Assembly (NCBI GenBank): GCA_000433635.1
Contig: HF997890.1
Coordinates: forward strand, 1 to 49,834
Source of the DNA: Ruminococcus sp. CAG:254
Lineage (GTDB): Bacteria; Bacillota; Clostridia; Oscillospirales; Ruminococcaceae
Length of the DNA stretch: 49,834 nt
Direction of reading: 5' to 3'
Shown: positions 40,441-49,159 of the stretch, piece by piece
How positions within the stretch are numbered: position 1 is the first letter of the stretch
How the letters are laid out: every line of letters starts with the position of its first letter
The notes under the pieces: model-generated
The model's input: the letters and a program-made list of their open reading frames with translations, nothing else
Database searches by the model: none
Told to the model about the DNA's origin: nothing
Made by a program: the position numbers and the translations under genes

Positions 40441-42570
40441 ATGGATAATTATATCGGCAAACGGCTGGACGGTCGCTATGAAATTACAGAGCTGATCGGG
40501 CAAGGCGGTATGGCAAATGTGTATAAGGCAACAGATGTGCTGGATAATCGAATTGTTGCTGTGAAAATCCTGAAACGGGAATTTTCAGAGAGTGATGAAT
40601 TTCTGCGGCGATTCCGGAATGAATCCAAGGCAATTGCCGTTCTTTCTCATCCCAACATTGTCAAGATTTATGATATGGGATTTTCGGAAAAGCTGCAATA
40701 TATCGTTATGGAATATATTGACGGCATCACCTTAAAAGAATACATCGACAGCGAACGGGTTCTGAACTGGAAAGATGCCGTACATTTTATCATTCAGATT
40801 TTGCGGGCATTACAGCATGCCCATAACCGTGGAATCGTTCATCGGGACATCAAGCCGCAAAATATCATGCTGCTGACAGACGGAACGATTAAAGTCATGG
40901 ACTTCGGAATCGCCAAGTTTGCACGGGAAGAAAGCATGACTGCAACCGATCAGGCAATCGGAACGGTACACTACATCAGTCCGGAGCAGGCAAGAGGGGA
41001 CGTGACGGATGAAAAGAGCGATATTTATTCCGTTGGTGTCATGTTTTATGAGATGCTGACCGGACAAAAACCGTTTGATACCGATAATCCGGTTTCCATT
41101 GCCGTGATGCATATCAAAAATATTCCAGTTCGGCCAAGAGATATTAACCCGAATATTCCTTCCGGTCTGGAAGAAATCATCATGCATGCGATGGAAAAAG
41201 ATGCGGAAAACCGCTATCAGACTGCCTCCGATATGATTCGGGATATTGAAGCCTTCAAGCAGAACAACCAAATTATTTTCGGCTATTACAGTGTGCCGCT
41301 GGTACAGCAGCGAGCAGCGGAGAACGGTAGAATGCAATACGGTATGCCGCCGCAACAGTCGGTTGCACCGATGCAGCCACAGCAGCAACCAGAATATCTG
41401 CCGGAAGAACCGGATGAGGATGAAGATGACTATGAAGAACCGGATGAATATGAACCAGAGCCAAAACAAAAATCTCTGGTCGTTCCGATTTTGACAGCCG
41501 TCACAGTGGTCGTCATTGTTGTGGCAGCAGTCTTTATTGTTGCCCTGCTGACGAATCCAAACTTGCTGCGGAAGTCCGTGGAAGTGCCGAATCTGATTGG
41601 TATGACCTATGATGATGCGGTCAAGAACTATGATAAGGACATTGTGCTCAGTGTTGAAGAAGAAGATTACAATGATGACTATGCAGCTGGCACGATTTAT
41701 AATCAGAGTGAAGACGCTGGAACAAGAGTTGACCGAGGCGACAACAACAAAATTCGAGTTGCGGTTGCAGTCAGCAAGGGGACACAGATGATTTCTGTTC
41801 CGGAAGTCAAGGGCTATTCTGAAGCAGAAGCAAAGAATATGCTGACCGATTTGGGCTTCCAAGTACACGAGATTCAAGAGGCAAGTAGCTCTGATGATGG
41901 CATTGAAAAGGGAAATTGTATCCGAACCGACCCGGCATATGGTACAGAATTGAAGGTTGGCAGCAACATTGATTTGTATGTCAGCACGGGGATTGCCGTT
42001 GATGAAATCACCGTTCCGCAGTTTGTCGGCATGACACAGGCAGATGCAGAAACGGAATGTGCAAGAATCAACTTGAAGATTGCAAGCGTGGAAGAAGTCG
42101 ATTCCGATAAGCCACAGGGTGAAATCGTAGAACAGAGCTTGAAAGCATACAGTGCAACCAATGCTGGTTCGGATATCAGCTTTAAGATTAGTAACGGCAG
42201 TGCACCGGAAGGCGAAATTAACTATGGAATGTATCTCCCATCTGACATCACGGGCAAGTATACCGTTGATTTCACTATGGATGGAAAGGTGATTCAGAGT
42301 TATCCGTTTGTTGCAGAAACCGCCGGCGGTATGATTAGTATTCCGGTCAAGGGAACTGGACAAAAGCAAGTGACCGTTTCTGTAACAGGGGAAAGCACGG
42401 GCATGACTGCTCGACTGGGTGTTTATACGTTTGACTTTACAACTGGTTCTTTCACTGCAATTTCAGAGGACTTTGAATCTGCATTTGCTGCGGTGACACC
42501 GCAGCATACAGAAGCCGCTCCTGCTGCAACCGAAGCCCCAGCTGCACAGTCGGAGGAATCACAGGAATGA
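40441..42570 (+). CDS. prkC: PASTA-domain Ser/Thr protein kinase (PrkC/PknB/Stk type)
   Basis: This transmembrane kinase senses wall fragments and controls growth, division and dormancy in Firmicutes. The kinase domain (about 1-275) has the Gly-rich loop GQGGMANVY, VAVKILK, HRDIKPQN, DFGIAKF and the activation-loop GTVHYISPEQARG. An acidic Gln/Pro/Glu juxtamembrane segment and a membrane helix (about 346-370) follow. Three extracellular PASTA repeats come next (VEVPNLIGMTYDDAV, ISVPEVKGYSEAEAK, ITVPQFVGMTQADAE), then a beta-rich C-terminal domain of about 110 residues and an Ala/Glu/Thr tail. GGAGGG precedes the ATG. Confidence 0.97.
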   Translation: MDNYIGKRLDGRYEITELIGQGGMANVYKATDVLDNRIVAVKILKREFSESDEFLRRFRNESKAIAVLSHPNIVKIYDMGFSEKLQYIVMEYIDGITLKEYIDSERVLNWKDAVHFIIQILRALQHAHNRGIVHRDIKPQNIMLLTDGTIKVMDFGIAKFAREESMTATDQAIGTVHYISPEQARGDVTDEKSDIYSVGVMFYEMLTGQKPFDTDNPVSIAVMHIKNIPVRPRDINPNIPSGLEEIIMHAMEKDAENRYQTASDMIRDIEAFKQNNQIIFGYYSVPLVQQRAAENGRMQYGMPPQQSVAPMQPQQQPEYLPEEPDEDEDDYEEPDEYEPEPKQKSLVVPILTAVTVVVIVVAAVFIVALLTNPNLLRKSVEVPNLIGMTYDDAVKNYDKDIVLSVEEEDYNDDYAAGTIYNQSEDAGTRVDRGDNNKIRVAVAVSKGTQMISVPEVKGYSEAEAKNMLTDLGFQVHEIQEASSSDDGIEKGNCIRTDPAYGTELKVGSNIDLYVSTGIAVDEITVPQFVGMTQADAETECARINLKIASVEEVDSDKPQGEIVEQSLKAYSATNAGSDISFKISNGSAPEGEINYGMYLPSDITGKYTVDFTMDGKVIQSYPFVAETAGGMISIPVKGTGQKQVTVSVTGESTGMTARLGVYTFDFTTGSFTAISEDFESAFAAVTPQHTEAAPAATEAPAAQSEESQE

Positions 42571-43439
42571 TGCAGGAGAAAGAATCAGGCAGAATTTTAC
42601 AGTGTATCGGTGGAATTTATACCGTTGCAACGGATTCCGGAACGGTTTCCTGTAAGGCAAGAGGAGTGTTCCGAAAGCGAGGCATGACCCCTTATGCCGG
42701 AGATTTTGTCACTGTGGAGCAGGGTGTGATGACCGAGATTCTGCCCCGAAAAAACAGCATCATCCGTCCGCCGCTGGCAAACTTAGACCAGTTGTTATTT
42801 GTGACCTCCACCTATAAGCCTGTGCCAAATCTGCTGTTGCTGGATCAGTTCATGGCAGTTGCAATTTATAAGCAGATTCAACCAGTTTTGGTGCTGACCA
42901 AGTTGGACTTACAAGACGGAGCAGCCTTGCAGAAACTGTATACCAATGCTGGAATTCCCATGTATCCGGTTTGTTATGACCAGCCGGATACACTGGAGGC
43001 AGTGCGTGCTTGCCTGCGAGGAAAAGTCAGTGCCTTGACGGGAAATTCCGGTGCTGGGAAATCCACGCTGTTGAATGCGTTGTATCCGGATTTGCAACTG
43101 AAAGTTGGAGAAATCAGCGAGAAGCTGGGACGTGGACGGCATACGACCCGACAAGCTTCTCTGTATCCGCTGGATGGCGGTTATATTGCAGATACGCCCG
43201 GATTCTCTACGTTTGAACAGGAACAATATGCACGTATTCCCAAGGAAGAATTGGCAGACTGTTTTCCGGAGTTCGCTCCCTATCAGGGAAGCTGTCGGTT
43301 TCAGGACTGTGCCCATGTTTGTGAAAAGGGCTGCGGTGTGCTGGCGGCCGTGCAGGATGGCAGCATTGCAGAAAGCCGTCATGCCTCTTATGTTGCCATG
43401 TATGAGATTGCAAAAAAGCGAAAGGACTGGGAACAATGA
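42567..43439 (+). CDS. rsgA: Ribosome small-subunit GTPase RsgA (YloQ/CpgA)
   Basis: It checks maturation of the 30S subunit. The 290-residue protein has an OB-fold N-terminus and a circularly permuted GTPase: VLTKLDL (G4) comes before the P-loop GNSGAGKSTLLN (G1), then GRGRHTTRQASLY (G2) and DTPGF (G3). A C-terminal zinc knuckle follows (C-R-F-Q-D-C-A-H-V-C). It overlaps the kinase stop by four bases. In Bacillus it is itself a substrate of this kinase. Confidence 0.95.
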   Translation: MMQEKESGRILQCIGGIYTVATDSGTVSCKARGVFRKRGMTPYAGDFVTVEQGVMTEILPRKNSIIRPPLANLDQLLFVTSTYKPVPNLLLLDQFMAVAIYKQIQPVLVLTKLDLQDGAALQKLYTNAGIPMYPVCYDQPDTLEAVRACLRGKVSALTGNSGAGKSTLLNALYPDLQLKVGEISEKLGRGRHTTRQASLYPLDGGYIADTPGFSTFEQEQYARIPKEELADCFPEFAPYQGSCRFQDCAHVCEKGCGVLAAVQDGSIAESRHASYVAMYEIAKKRKDWEQ

Positions 43440-44059
43440 AACGGGCAGTGATTTTTTCCGGCGGTGCATTTGAGAAACCGGATTGGGTGGCGTTGCCGAA
43501 AGATGCTATGATTCTTTGTGCAGACAGCGGTTTGCGGCATGCCAGAGCGTTGGGCATTTCGCCGGATTGGGTGCTGGGCGATTTTGATTCCAGTTCCGAA
43601 CAGCCAGAGGGAGAATCGGTCTTGCGGTATCCGCCGGAAAAGGATGATACAGATACCATGCTGGCAGTGAAGCAGGCTCTCTCTTTGGGAGCAGAAGAGA
43701 TTCAGATTTACGGCGGACTCGGCGGACGGTTTGACCATTCCATCGCAAACGTGCAGACGTTGCGGTATTTGTCCGAGCATGGGGCAGTTGGTTCGCTCTG
43801 CGATGCACAGAACTGGATGACAGTGCAGACTGCTGGAACGGTTCGTCAATATCCCAGACGGGACGGCTGGTATTTCTCGCTGCTGTCATTGAGCGATACT
43901 TGCACAGGCGTTACCATTACAGGGGCGAAGTACTGCTTGCAGAATGGCATATTGCACGCAAATTTTCCGCTGGGAATCAGCAATGAAATCGTTGCCGAGC
44001 AGGCGGAAATCTCCCTGCAAACGGGAACGCTGTTGGTCTTATATACGAAAGATGCATAA
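43436..44059 (+). CDS. thiN: Thiamine diphosphokinase
   Basis: It converts thiamine to thiamine diphosphate with ATP. The 207-residue protein has CADSGLRHARALGISPDWVLGDFDS with the conserved acidic cluster, KDDTDTMLAVK, and IYGGLGGRFDHSIANV. It overlaps rsgA by four bases (ATGA). In many Firmicutes rpe lies between rsgA and thiN; it is missing here. This is the last gene of the operon. The biosynthetic thi genes lie about 2 kb further on under a separate riboswitch. Confidence 0.94.
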   Translation: MKRAVIFSGGAFEKPDWVALPKDAMILCADSGLRHARALGISPDWVLGDFDSSSEQPEGESVLRYPPEKDDTDTMLAVKQALSLGAEEIQIYGGLGGRFDHSIANVQTLRYLSEHGAVGSLCDAQNWMTVQTAGTVRQYPRRDGWYFSLLSLSDTCTGVTITGAKYCLQNGILHANFPLGISNEIVAEQAEISLQTGTLLVLYTKDA

Positions 44060-44060
44060 A

Positions 44061-44103
44061 AAATGCAGGAATCCGAACCGTTGGATTCCTGCATTTTGTT
44101 TTT
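44061..44103 (+). terminator. Bidirectional terminator after thiN and the convergent EamA gene
   Basis: A perfect 14-bp stem (AAATGCAGGAATCC / GGATTCCTGCATTT) with an 8-nt loop is followed by T-rich sequence. The A-run on the left serves the minus strand. Confidence 0.93.
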
Positions 44104-44113
44104 ATAGAAAGAT

Positions 44114-44989
44114 TCAGGCGGTATGCGATTCTGCCCGTTTGTGATAAAAGAACATACAAACCGCCATGCCAATAATGATGCAATAACCGAGAATACTATA
44201 TCTATCCGGAACTTGCTGGAACAGGAAAAAGCCCAGCAATGCCGCAAAAATAATCTGCGTATAGTCATAGACAGAAATATCTTTCGGGGCTGCGTAGAAG
44301 TAAGCGTTGGTAACACCAAACTGTCCGCCGGCTGCGGCAAGCCCTGCACCAATCAGAGAGAGCAGCTGTTTCCACGTCATTGGCTCATAGTGCAGCAGCA
44401 GCCACGGCAGAGCAACCAGACAGGAAAAGGCAGAGAACAGAAAAATAATCCATGCCTTTGGAACGTGGCGAGTGCCCAAGTAGCGTACCATGGTATAGGC
44501 AAATCCTGCCCCGAATCCGCCCAGTAATCCAATACAAGAGGGAAACAGTGAGAGGTTCGAGAACGTTGGCTTGATGATGAACAGACTGCCGATAAACGCA
44601 CCGCAGATGATGCAGATTTGTTTCCAGGTGATTCGCTCTTTTAATAGCAGCCATGCCAGCAGTACCGAGAAAAACGGCGACATTTTATTCAGCATGGATG
44701 CGTCCGAGATGGGAAGATGGTCAACGGCATAGAAGTTGCAGAAGATGCCGACCGTTCCCATGGTTGCCCGTAACAATAAAGCACCCGCACTCTTTTTATC
44801 GCAGTGCAGGGGCTGCCGTTCCTTGAACAGCATGATCAAGGCGACCAGCAGGGCGATCAAGTTGCGGAAGAAACTTTTCTGAATAAAGGATAAATCTCCG
44901 GCAAGCCGGACAAATGCATTCATCCAAGCAAAGCTGAATGCAGAAAAAATCAGGAAACACGTTCCTTTTGTACGGGAAGAAAGTTGCAT
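44114..44989 (-). CDS. EamA/DMT-family transporter
   Basis: A ten-helix membrane protein made of two EamA repeats of five helices each, the drug/metabolite transporter plan. The first repeat includes SFAWMNAFVRLAGDLSFIQKSFFRNLIALLV and the second AAGGQFGVTNAYFYAAPKDISVYDYTQIIFAALLG. The DLSFIQKSFFRN loop and KMSPFFSVLLAWLLLKE segment are typical. I begin it at MQLSSRTKG, after GAAAGG, rather than at upstream in-frame codons; that gives 291 residues, normal for the family. Monocistronic, with its own promoter. The substrate cannot be deduced. Confidence 0.88.
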   Translation of the reverse strand: MQLSSRTKGTCFLIFSAFSFAWMNAFVRLAGDLSFIQKSFFRNLIALLVALIMLFKERQPLHCDKKSAGALLLRATMGTVGIFCNFYAVDHLPISDASMLNKMSPFFSVLLAWLLLKERITWKQICIICGAFIGSLFIIKPTFSNLSLFPSCIGLLGGFGAGFAYTMVRYLGTRHVPKAWIIFLFSAFSCLVALPWLLLHYEPMTWKQLLSLIGAGLAAAGGQFGVTNAYFYAAPKDISVYDYTQIIFAALLGFFLFQQVPDRYSILGYCIIIGMAVCMFFYHKRAESHTA

Positions 44990-45023
44990 ATTCGATTCGA
45001 CCTTTCTGATAAAATCTGTATTT

Positions 45024-45052
45024 ATCATAGCACAAACGACGTGTTTTTGCAA
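45024..45052 (-). promoter_or_regulatory. Promoter of the EamA transporter gene
   Basis: On the minus strand, TTGCAA-N17-TATGAT, about 35 bases upstream of the chosen start codon. Confidence 0.65.
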
Positions 45053-45088
45053 GCATAACAAAACAGTTGTTGTTTTTTCGTAAACTAC

Positions 45089-45117
45089 TTGACAAATCAA
45101 AAAAAATCTGTTACACT
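45089..45117 (+). promoter_or_regulatory. Promoter of the HD-domain gene
   Basis: TTGACA-N17-TACACT, about 28 bases before the start codon. Confidence 0.72.
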
Positions 45118-45144
45118 GAACATAGATGAAAGGAAGGTGTCGCC

Positions 45145-45663
45145 ATGCTGAAAGCGATCGGTTCCAGAAAGAACCTGAAGCAGCAGCTGTATTATGAATT
45201 CGTTGCCGACTTGTTGGAAAGCAAATCGGTACAAGACCTGAAGCAATACCGCCATCATATCAAAACCACACGGTTTCAACATAGTTTGAATGTTTCCTAT
45301 TATAATTATCTCATCTGTAAGTTTTTCCACTGGGATGCGGTTTCCGCTGCCCGTGCCGGATTGCTGCACGATTTGTATTTTTATGAAACAGCCGACTATG
45401 ATGCAACCGAAACCCATGAATCCCACAGTGCCCATCATCCACAAGTGGCATTGCACAATGCAATGCAGCTGTTCTCGGTGAATGCTGTGGAAAAAGACAT
45501 CATACAAAACCACATGTGGCCGGCAACGCACCACATGCCGCACTACAAAGAAAGCTACGTGATTGTTGTCGTAGATAAATATTGTGCAGCACTCGAATAT
45601 GTTGCTCCATCCTTGCGGAGTCTGTTCCGGAAGGTGTTCCGGAGAAAACGGGCTGCTGCCTAA
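45145..45663 (+). CDS. HD-domain metal-dependent phosphohydrolase-like protein
   Basis: The 172-residue soluble protein has HD-domain landmarks: FQHSLNVSYYNY, then LLHDLYFYE with the His-Asp pair, a later ETHESHSAHHP histidine cluster, and HMWPATHHMPHY. It resembles the small HDIG-type proteins of Clostridia annotated as phosphohydrolases. The natural substrate is unknown; nucleotides are possible. A Lys/Arg-rich end (FRKVFRRKRAAA) closes it. AGGAAGG precedes the start. It stands just upstream of the TPP riboswitch, with no clear terminator between, but has its own promoter, so a link with thiamine is not shown. Confidence 0.82.
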   Translation: MLKAIGSRKNLKQQLYYEFVADLLESKSVQDLKQYRHHIKTTRFQHSLNVSYYNYLICKFFHWDAVSAARAGLLHDLYFYETADYDATETHESHSAHHPQVALHNAMQLFSVNAVEKDIIQNHMWPATHHMPHYKESYVIVVVDKYCAALEYVAPSLRSLFRKVFRRKRAAA

Positions 45664-45681
45664 CAAAATTTAATTTTTCGC

Positions 45682-45769
45682 ATAGCGGGAGCGGATGAAC
45701 GCCGCTGAGAGGATGTGCAGACACATCGACCGATGACCTGATTTGGATTATGCCAACGTAGGGAATGCA
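45682..45769 (+). promoter_or_regulatory. TPP (thiamine diphosphate) riboswitch
   Basis: The aptamer core is recognisable: CGGGAGC at the 5' arm, GCTGAGA, then GACC...GACCTGAT, GGATTATGCCA and CGTAGGGAA. These are the conserved THI-box elements in the right order and spacing. It controls thiE-thiD-thiC just downstream through the terminator that follows. When TPP is bound, transcription should stop. Confidence 0.95.
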
Positions 45770-45794
45770 TGATGAACTTGGAATCAAAATTCCT

Positions 45795-45831
45795 ACAGCA
45801 TACCTGCTGCATTGCGGTATGCTGTTTTTTT
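45795..45831 (+). terminator. Riboswitch-controlled terminator before thiE
   Basis: A perfect 10-bp stem (ACAGCATACC / GGTATGCTGT) with an 11-nt loop is followed by T7. It lies between the aptamer and the thiE start, as the expression platform of the TPP riboswitch. Confidence 0.92.
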
Positions 45832-45861
45832 ATGGAACAAGAAAGGAGTGCTTGCAGAAAG

Positions 45862-46512
45862 ATGCAGCTTACAGATGCCCAGATGCGGCTCTATGCCATT
45901 ACCGACGGCCGCTGGTTGAATGGCAGAACTTTATACGATTGCGTGGAAGATGCCTTAAAAGGCGGTGTGACTATGCTGCAAATTCGGGAAAAACATTGCA
46001 GCACGGAAAAGCTAACTGCACTTGCCATTCCGATTGTGTCGCTCTGTCATCGTTACCACGTTCCCTGCATCATCAATGACGATGTGCAGGCTGCCAAGGA
46101 TAGCGGTGCGGATGGTGTTCATGTTGGACAGGACGATACCAGCATTGCACAGGCAAGAGCCGTGCTCGGTGCAGAAAAATGGATCGGAACGAGTGCCCAC
46201 AATGTTGCAGAGGCAAAAAAAGCCCAGCAGGATGGGGCGGATTACATCGGAACAGGAGCAGTGTTTGGCTCGGCAACAAAGCAGGATGCAACGCCGCTTT
46301 CGCTGCAAACTTTACAGGAAATCTGTCAGGCAGTCACCATTCCAGTCGTTGCCATCGGTGGTATTACAGCGGAAAACGCTTTGCAGCTGCGTGGATTTGG
46401 CGGACAGGGCATTGCGGTCATTTCGGCGATTTTTGCGAAGCCGGATTGCATGACTGCGGCAAAGGAAATGCGACAGCTGGCAGATGTGATTTGTAAAGGA
46501 GCAGGAGCATGA
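45862..46512 (+). CDS. thiE: Thiamine-phosphate synthase
   Basis: It joins HMP diphosphate and thiazole phosphate to make thiamine phosphate. The frame is open from 45769, but that stretch contains the riboswitch terminator, so translation must start after it. I choose the ATG of MQLTDAQMRLYAITDGRW, the natural family start (216 residues), after AAGGAG with a rather long 13-base gap. The ATG at 45832, directly after the T-run, is the alternative. Motifs: MLQIREKH, INDDVQAAKDSGADGVHVGQDD, GTGAVFGSATK, VVAIGGIT. The stop overlaps thiD by four bases. Confidence 0.92.
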   Translation: MQLTDAQMRLYAITDGRWLNGRTLYDCVEDALKGGVTMLQIREKHCSTEKLTALAIPIVSLCHRYHVPCIINDDVQAAKDSGADGVHVGQDDTSIAQARAVLGAEKWIGTSAHNVAEAKKAQQDGADYIGTGAVFGSATKQDATPLSLQTLQEICQAVTIPVVAIGGITAENALQLRGFGGQGIAVISAIFAKPDCMTAAKEMRQLADVICKGAGA

Positions 46513-47297
46513 TAGAGCGAGTACCGGTTTTAACGATTGCCGGAAGTGACAGCTGCGGTGGTGCGGGCATTCAGGCAGACTTGAAAACTATGACGGCTCT
46601 GTATGTTTACGGAATGAGTGCCATCACTGCCCTGACGGCACAAAATACGCTTGGCGTGCAGGGAATTCTGCCTGTTTCAGCGGATTTTTTGGGGCAGCAG
46701 CTGGATGCAATTTGCACGGATATTCCGCCGGAAGCGGTGAAAATCGGCATGATTGCCAGTCCAGAGCAGGTTGATATCATCTGTGCCAAAATTCAGCAGT
46801 ACCACTTGAAAAAGGTCGTTGTTGACCCAGTTATGGTGGCAACCACAGGGGCAGAATTGACCGAACGCACAACTGTGGATGCGATGCGGGAACAGCTGTT
46901 TGCACAGGCGGATTTATTAACACCAAACCTCTCGGAAACAGCGGTTCTGCTCGGAAAAGCTGTTCAGACGGTGGAAGAAATGCAGGCAGCTGCAAAACAG
47001 CTTGCGGAACAGTATCAGACAGCGGTTTTGGTCAAGGGCGGTCACCTGACAGAAGATGCGATTGATGTGCTCTATGACGGCAGCACAATGCAGTGCTTTT
47101 CTGGAGCAAGAATCGCCACGAAGAATACGCATGGAACAGGCTGCACGCTCTCTTCTGCCATTGCGGCAAACTGGGCAAAGGGACATTCCCTTTCGGAGAG
47201 CGTCCAGCAGGCAAAATTATATGTTGCAAATTGTATCCAAGCAGGGTTGCAGATTGGACACGGAAACGGTGCAATCTGTCACAACTATGCAGAATAA
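46509..47297 (+). CDS. thiD: Hydroxymethylpyrimidine/phosphomethylpyrimidine kinase
   Basis: It phosphorylates HMP and HMP phosphate to give the diphosphate used by ThiE. The 262-residue ribokinase-fold protein has AGSDSCGGAGIQADLKT at the N-terminus, VVDPVMVATTGAEL, LVKGGHL and the C-terminal NTHGTGCTLSSAIAANWAKG with the catalytic and anion-hole residues. Coupled to thiE through ATGA and followed by thiC. Confidence 0.96.
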   Translation: MIERVPVLTIAGSDSCGGAGIQADLKTMTALYVYGMSAITALTAQNTLGVQGILPVSADFLGQQLDAICTDIPPEAVKIGMIASPEQVDIICAKIQQYHLKKVVVDPVMVATTGAELTERTTVDAMREQLFAQADLLTPNLSETAVLLGKAVQTVEEMQAAAKQLAEQYQTAVLVKGGHLTEDAIDVLYDGSTMQCFSGARIATKNTHGTGCTLSSAIAANWAKGHSLSESVQQAKLYVANCIQAGLQIGHGNGAICHNYAE

Positions 47298-47314
47298 AAT
47301 GATGGAGGAATCAA

Positions 47315-48640
47315 ATGCAGACTTATCACACACAAATGGAAGCAGCCAGAAAGCATATTATCACCCCACAGATGAAAACCGTTGCAGAAAAGGAACGGGT
47401 CGATGTGGAATGGCTGCGGGAACGGGTTGCAGCTGGAACGATTTGTATTCCGGCGAACATTCACCACACTTCCCTTTCTGCGGAGGGAATCGGCACAGGA
47501 CTGCGGACAAAAATTAACGTAAATTTAGGCATTTCAGGCGACTGCCACGACTACACAGACGAAATGAAAAAGGTTGACCTTGCGATTCAGTTCGGCTGCG
47601 AAGCCATCATGGACTTGTCCAATTACGGAAAAACCAGCACGTTCCGGAAACAGCTGATTGAAAAATCTCCGGCAATGATTGGAACAGTGCCGATGTATGA
47701 TGCGATTGGCTATCTGGAAAAAGATTTGAAGGAAATCAAGGCAGAGGATTTCTTGCGGGTCATCGAAGCCCACGCAAAGGAAGGCGTTGACTTCCAGACG
47801 ATTCATGCCGGCATTAACCGCCGTGCCGTGGAAGCCCTGAAGCGGCAAAAGCGGTTGACCAATGTGGTATCTCGTGGCGGTTCGCTGATTTTTGCATGGA
47901 TGGAAATGACTGGAAACGAAAATCCGTTCTATGAATATTATGATGAAGTGCTGGAAATCCTAAGAACCTACGATGTTACGATTAGCCTTGGCGATGCACT
48001 GCGTCCAGGCTCTACCGCAGATAGCACCGATGCTGCCCAAATCAGCGAGCTGATTGAACTGGGCGACCTGACAAAACGAGCATGGGAAAAGGATGTACAA
48101 GTCATGGTAGAAGGACCAGGGCACATGGCAATGAATGAAATCGCTGCCAATATGGCTTTGCAGAAGCGGTTGTGCCACGGTGCACCGTTCTATGTGTTAG
48201 GGCCGCTGGTAACCGATATTGCACCGGGCTATGACCATATTACTTCTGCCATCGGCGGAGCAATTGCCGCATCCAGTGGTGCAAACTTCCTGTGCTATGT
48301 CACACCAGCGGAACATTTGCGGCTGCCGGATTTGCAGGACGTTCGGGAGGGCATCGTAGCATCGAAAATTGCTGCTCATGCGGCAGATATTGCGAACGGA
48401 ATCCCATATGCAAGAGAACAGGACAACCGGATGAGCGAAGCCAGACAGAGAATCGACTGGGAAGGCATGTTTGCGTGTGCGATTGACCCGGAAAAGGCAC
48501 GGAATTATTTTGAAAGCCGTCCGCCGCAGGAACGGCATACCTGCTCGATGTGCGGAAAGATGTGTGCAATGCGGACATCCAACCGGATTCTGAACGGGGA
48601 AGATGTGACATTCTGTGAGGCAGATTCCGAACAATCCTAA
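47315..48640 (+). CDS. thiC: Phosphomethylpyrimidine synthase ThiC
   Basis: This radical-SAM enzyme rearranges aminoimidazole ribotide into HMP phosphate. The 441-residue protein belongs to the short form without the N-terminal extension of proteobacterial ThiC. It has GTGLRTKINVNLG, DLSNYGKT, SLGDALRPGS, MVEGPGHMAMNEI and GPLVTDIAPGYDHI. A C-terminal cysteine motif, CSMCGKMCAMR, binds the iron-sulfur cluster. thiE, thiD and thiC supply the pyrimidine branch and the coupling step. No thiazole genes (thiG, thiH, thiS) or thiM lie here, so the thiazole must come from elsewhere in the genome or from salvage. Confidence 0.97.
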   Translation: MQTYHTQMEAARKHIITPQMKTVAEKERVDVEWLRERVAAGTICIPANIHHTSLSAEGIGTGLRTKINVNLGISGDCHDYTDEMKKVDLAIQFGCEAIMDLSNYGKTSTFRKQLIEKSPAMIGTVPMYDAIGYLEKDLKEIKAEDFLRVIEAHAKEGVDFQTIHAGINRRAVEALKRQKRLTNVVSRGGSLIFAWMEMTGNENPFYEYYDEVLEILRTYDVTISLGDALRPGSTADSTDAAQISELIELGDLTKRAWEKDVQVMVEGPGHMAMNEIAANMALQKRLCHGAPFYVLGPLVTDIAPGYDHITSAIGGAIAASSGANFLCYVTPAEHLRLPDLQDVREGIVASKIAAHAADIANGIPYAREQDNRMSEARQRIDWEGMFACAIDPEKARNYFESRPPQERHTCSMCGKMCAMRTSNRILNGEDVTFCEADSEQS

Positions 48641-48690
48641 GTTTTTTGGAACAATGTCTTTGGAAAGCCGGAAAAAAATCGAAAAACTAC

Positions 48691-48719
48691 TTGACAAAGA
48701 ACGCTTTTTCGGTTAAAAT
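48691..48719 (+). promoter_or_regulatory. Promoter of the perR-rubrerythrin operon
   Basis: TTGACA-N17-TAAAAT, immediately followed by the palindromic operator. Confidence 0.82.
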
Positions 48720-48746
48720 CTTAATTAAGAATGATTCTTGATTAAG
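48720..48746 (+). promoter_or_regulatory. Fur/PerR-type palindromic operator
   Basis: A 27-bp near-perfect palindrome centred on 48733 (CTTAATTAAGAAT g ATTCTTGATTAAG, one mismatched pair) begins one base after the -10 box and ends before the start codon. Size and A/T character fit a Fur-superfamily site with overlapping 7-1-7 repeats. Bound regulator would block the promoter, giving autoregulation. Confidence 0.8.
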
Positions 48747-48757
48747 GAGACAGGTTC

Positions 48758-49159
48758 ATGAAAAACAGAAACACGTTACAACGCAGACTGGTGTTGGAAA
48801 CGGTACGGCGTATGCGAAATCATCCGACTGCGGAGGAGATTTATCTTGCCATTGCAGCAGAAAATCCATTGATTAGCAAAGCAACTGTTTATCGGAATCT
48901 CAAGTTGCTCTCGGAACAGGGAGAAAGCTTGCGGATTCCCATTCCAGACGGAGCGGATCGATTCGATTTTCATGTTGCACCACACTACCACATCAAGTGT
49001 CGGGTTTGTAGTCAGGTATTTGATGTAGATATGCCATATCAGGGGAATCTTTGTGACCAAGTGACCGATGCACAAGGATTTCAGATCGAATCCCATCAAA
49101 TTCTCTTTATTGGTGTCTGTCCGGATTGTCAGAAAAAGGAAAAGGAGCAGAAACCATGA
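48758..49159 (+). CDS. perR: PerR-type Fur-family peroxide regulator
   Basis: This metal-dependent repressor senses peroxide. The 133-residue protein has an N-terminal winged helix (HPTAEEIYLAIAAENPLISKATVYRNLKLLSEQG). RFDFHVAPHYHIKC follows, where the Asp after Arg-Phe and the paired His match the PerR regulatory metal site, and then two CxxC pairs (CRVC and CPDC) for structural zinc. The Asp in RFD favours PerR over Fur. AAGGAG lies eight bases before the ATG. The gene is preceded by a palindromic operator and overlaps the rubrerythrin gene by four bases, so regulator and target are coupled. Confidence 0.9.
   Translation: MKNRNTLQRRLVLETVRRMRNHPTAEEIYLAIAAENPLISKATVYRNLKLLSEQGESLRIPIPDGADRFDFHVAPHYHIKCRVCSQVFDVDMPYQGNLCDQVTDAQGFQIESHQILFIGVCPDCQKKEKEQKP

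Noticed and set aside
40810..42369. Long minus-strand open frame opposite the PASTA kinase
   Set aside because: A shadow frame with His/Asn/Ile-rich low-complexity translation and no start signals, while the plus strand has all the kinase motifs.
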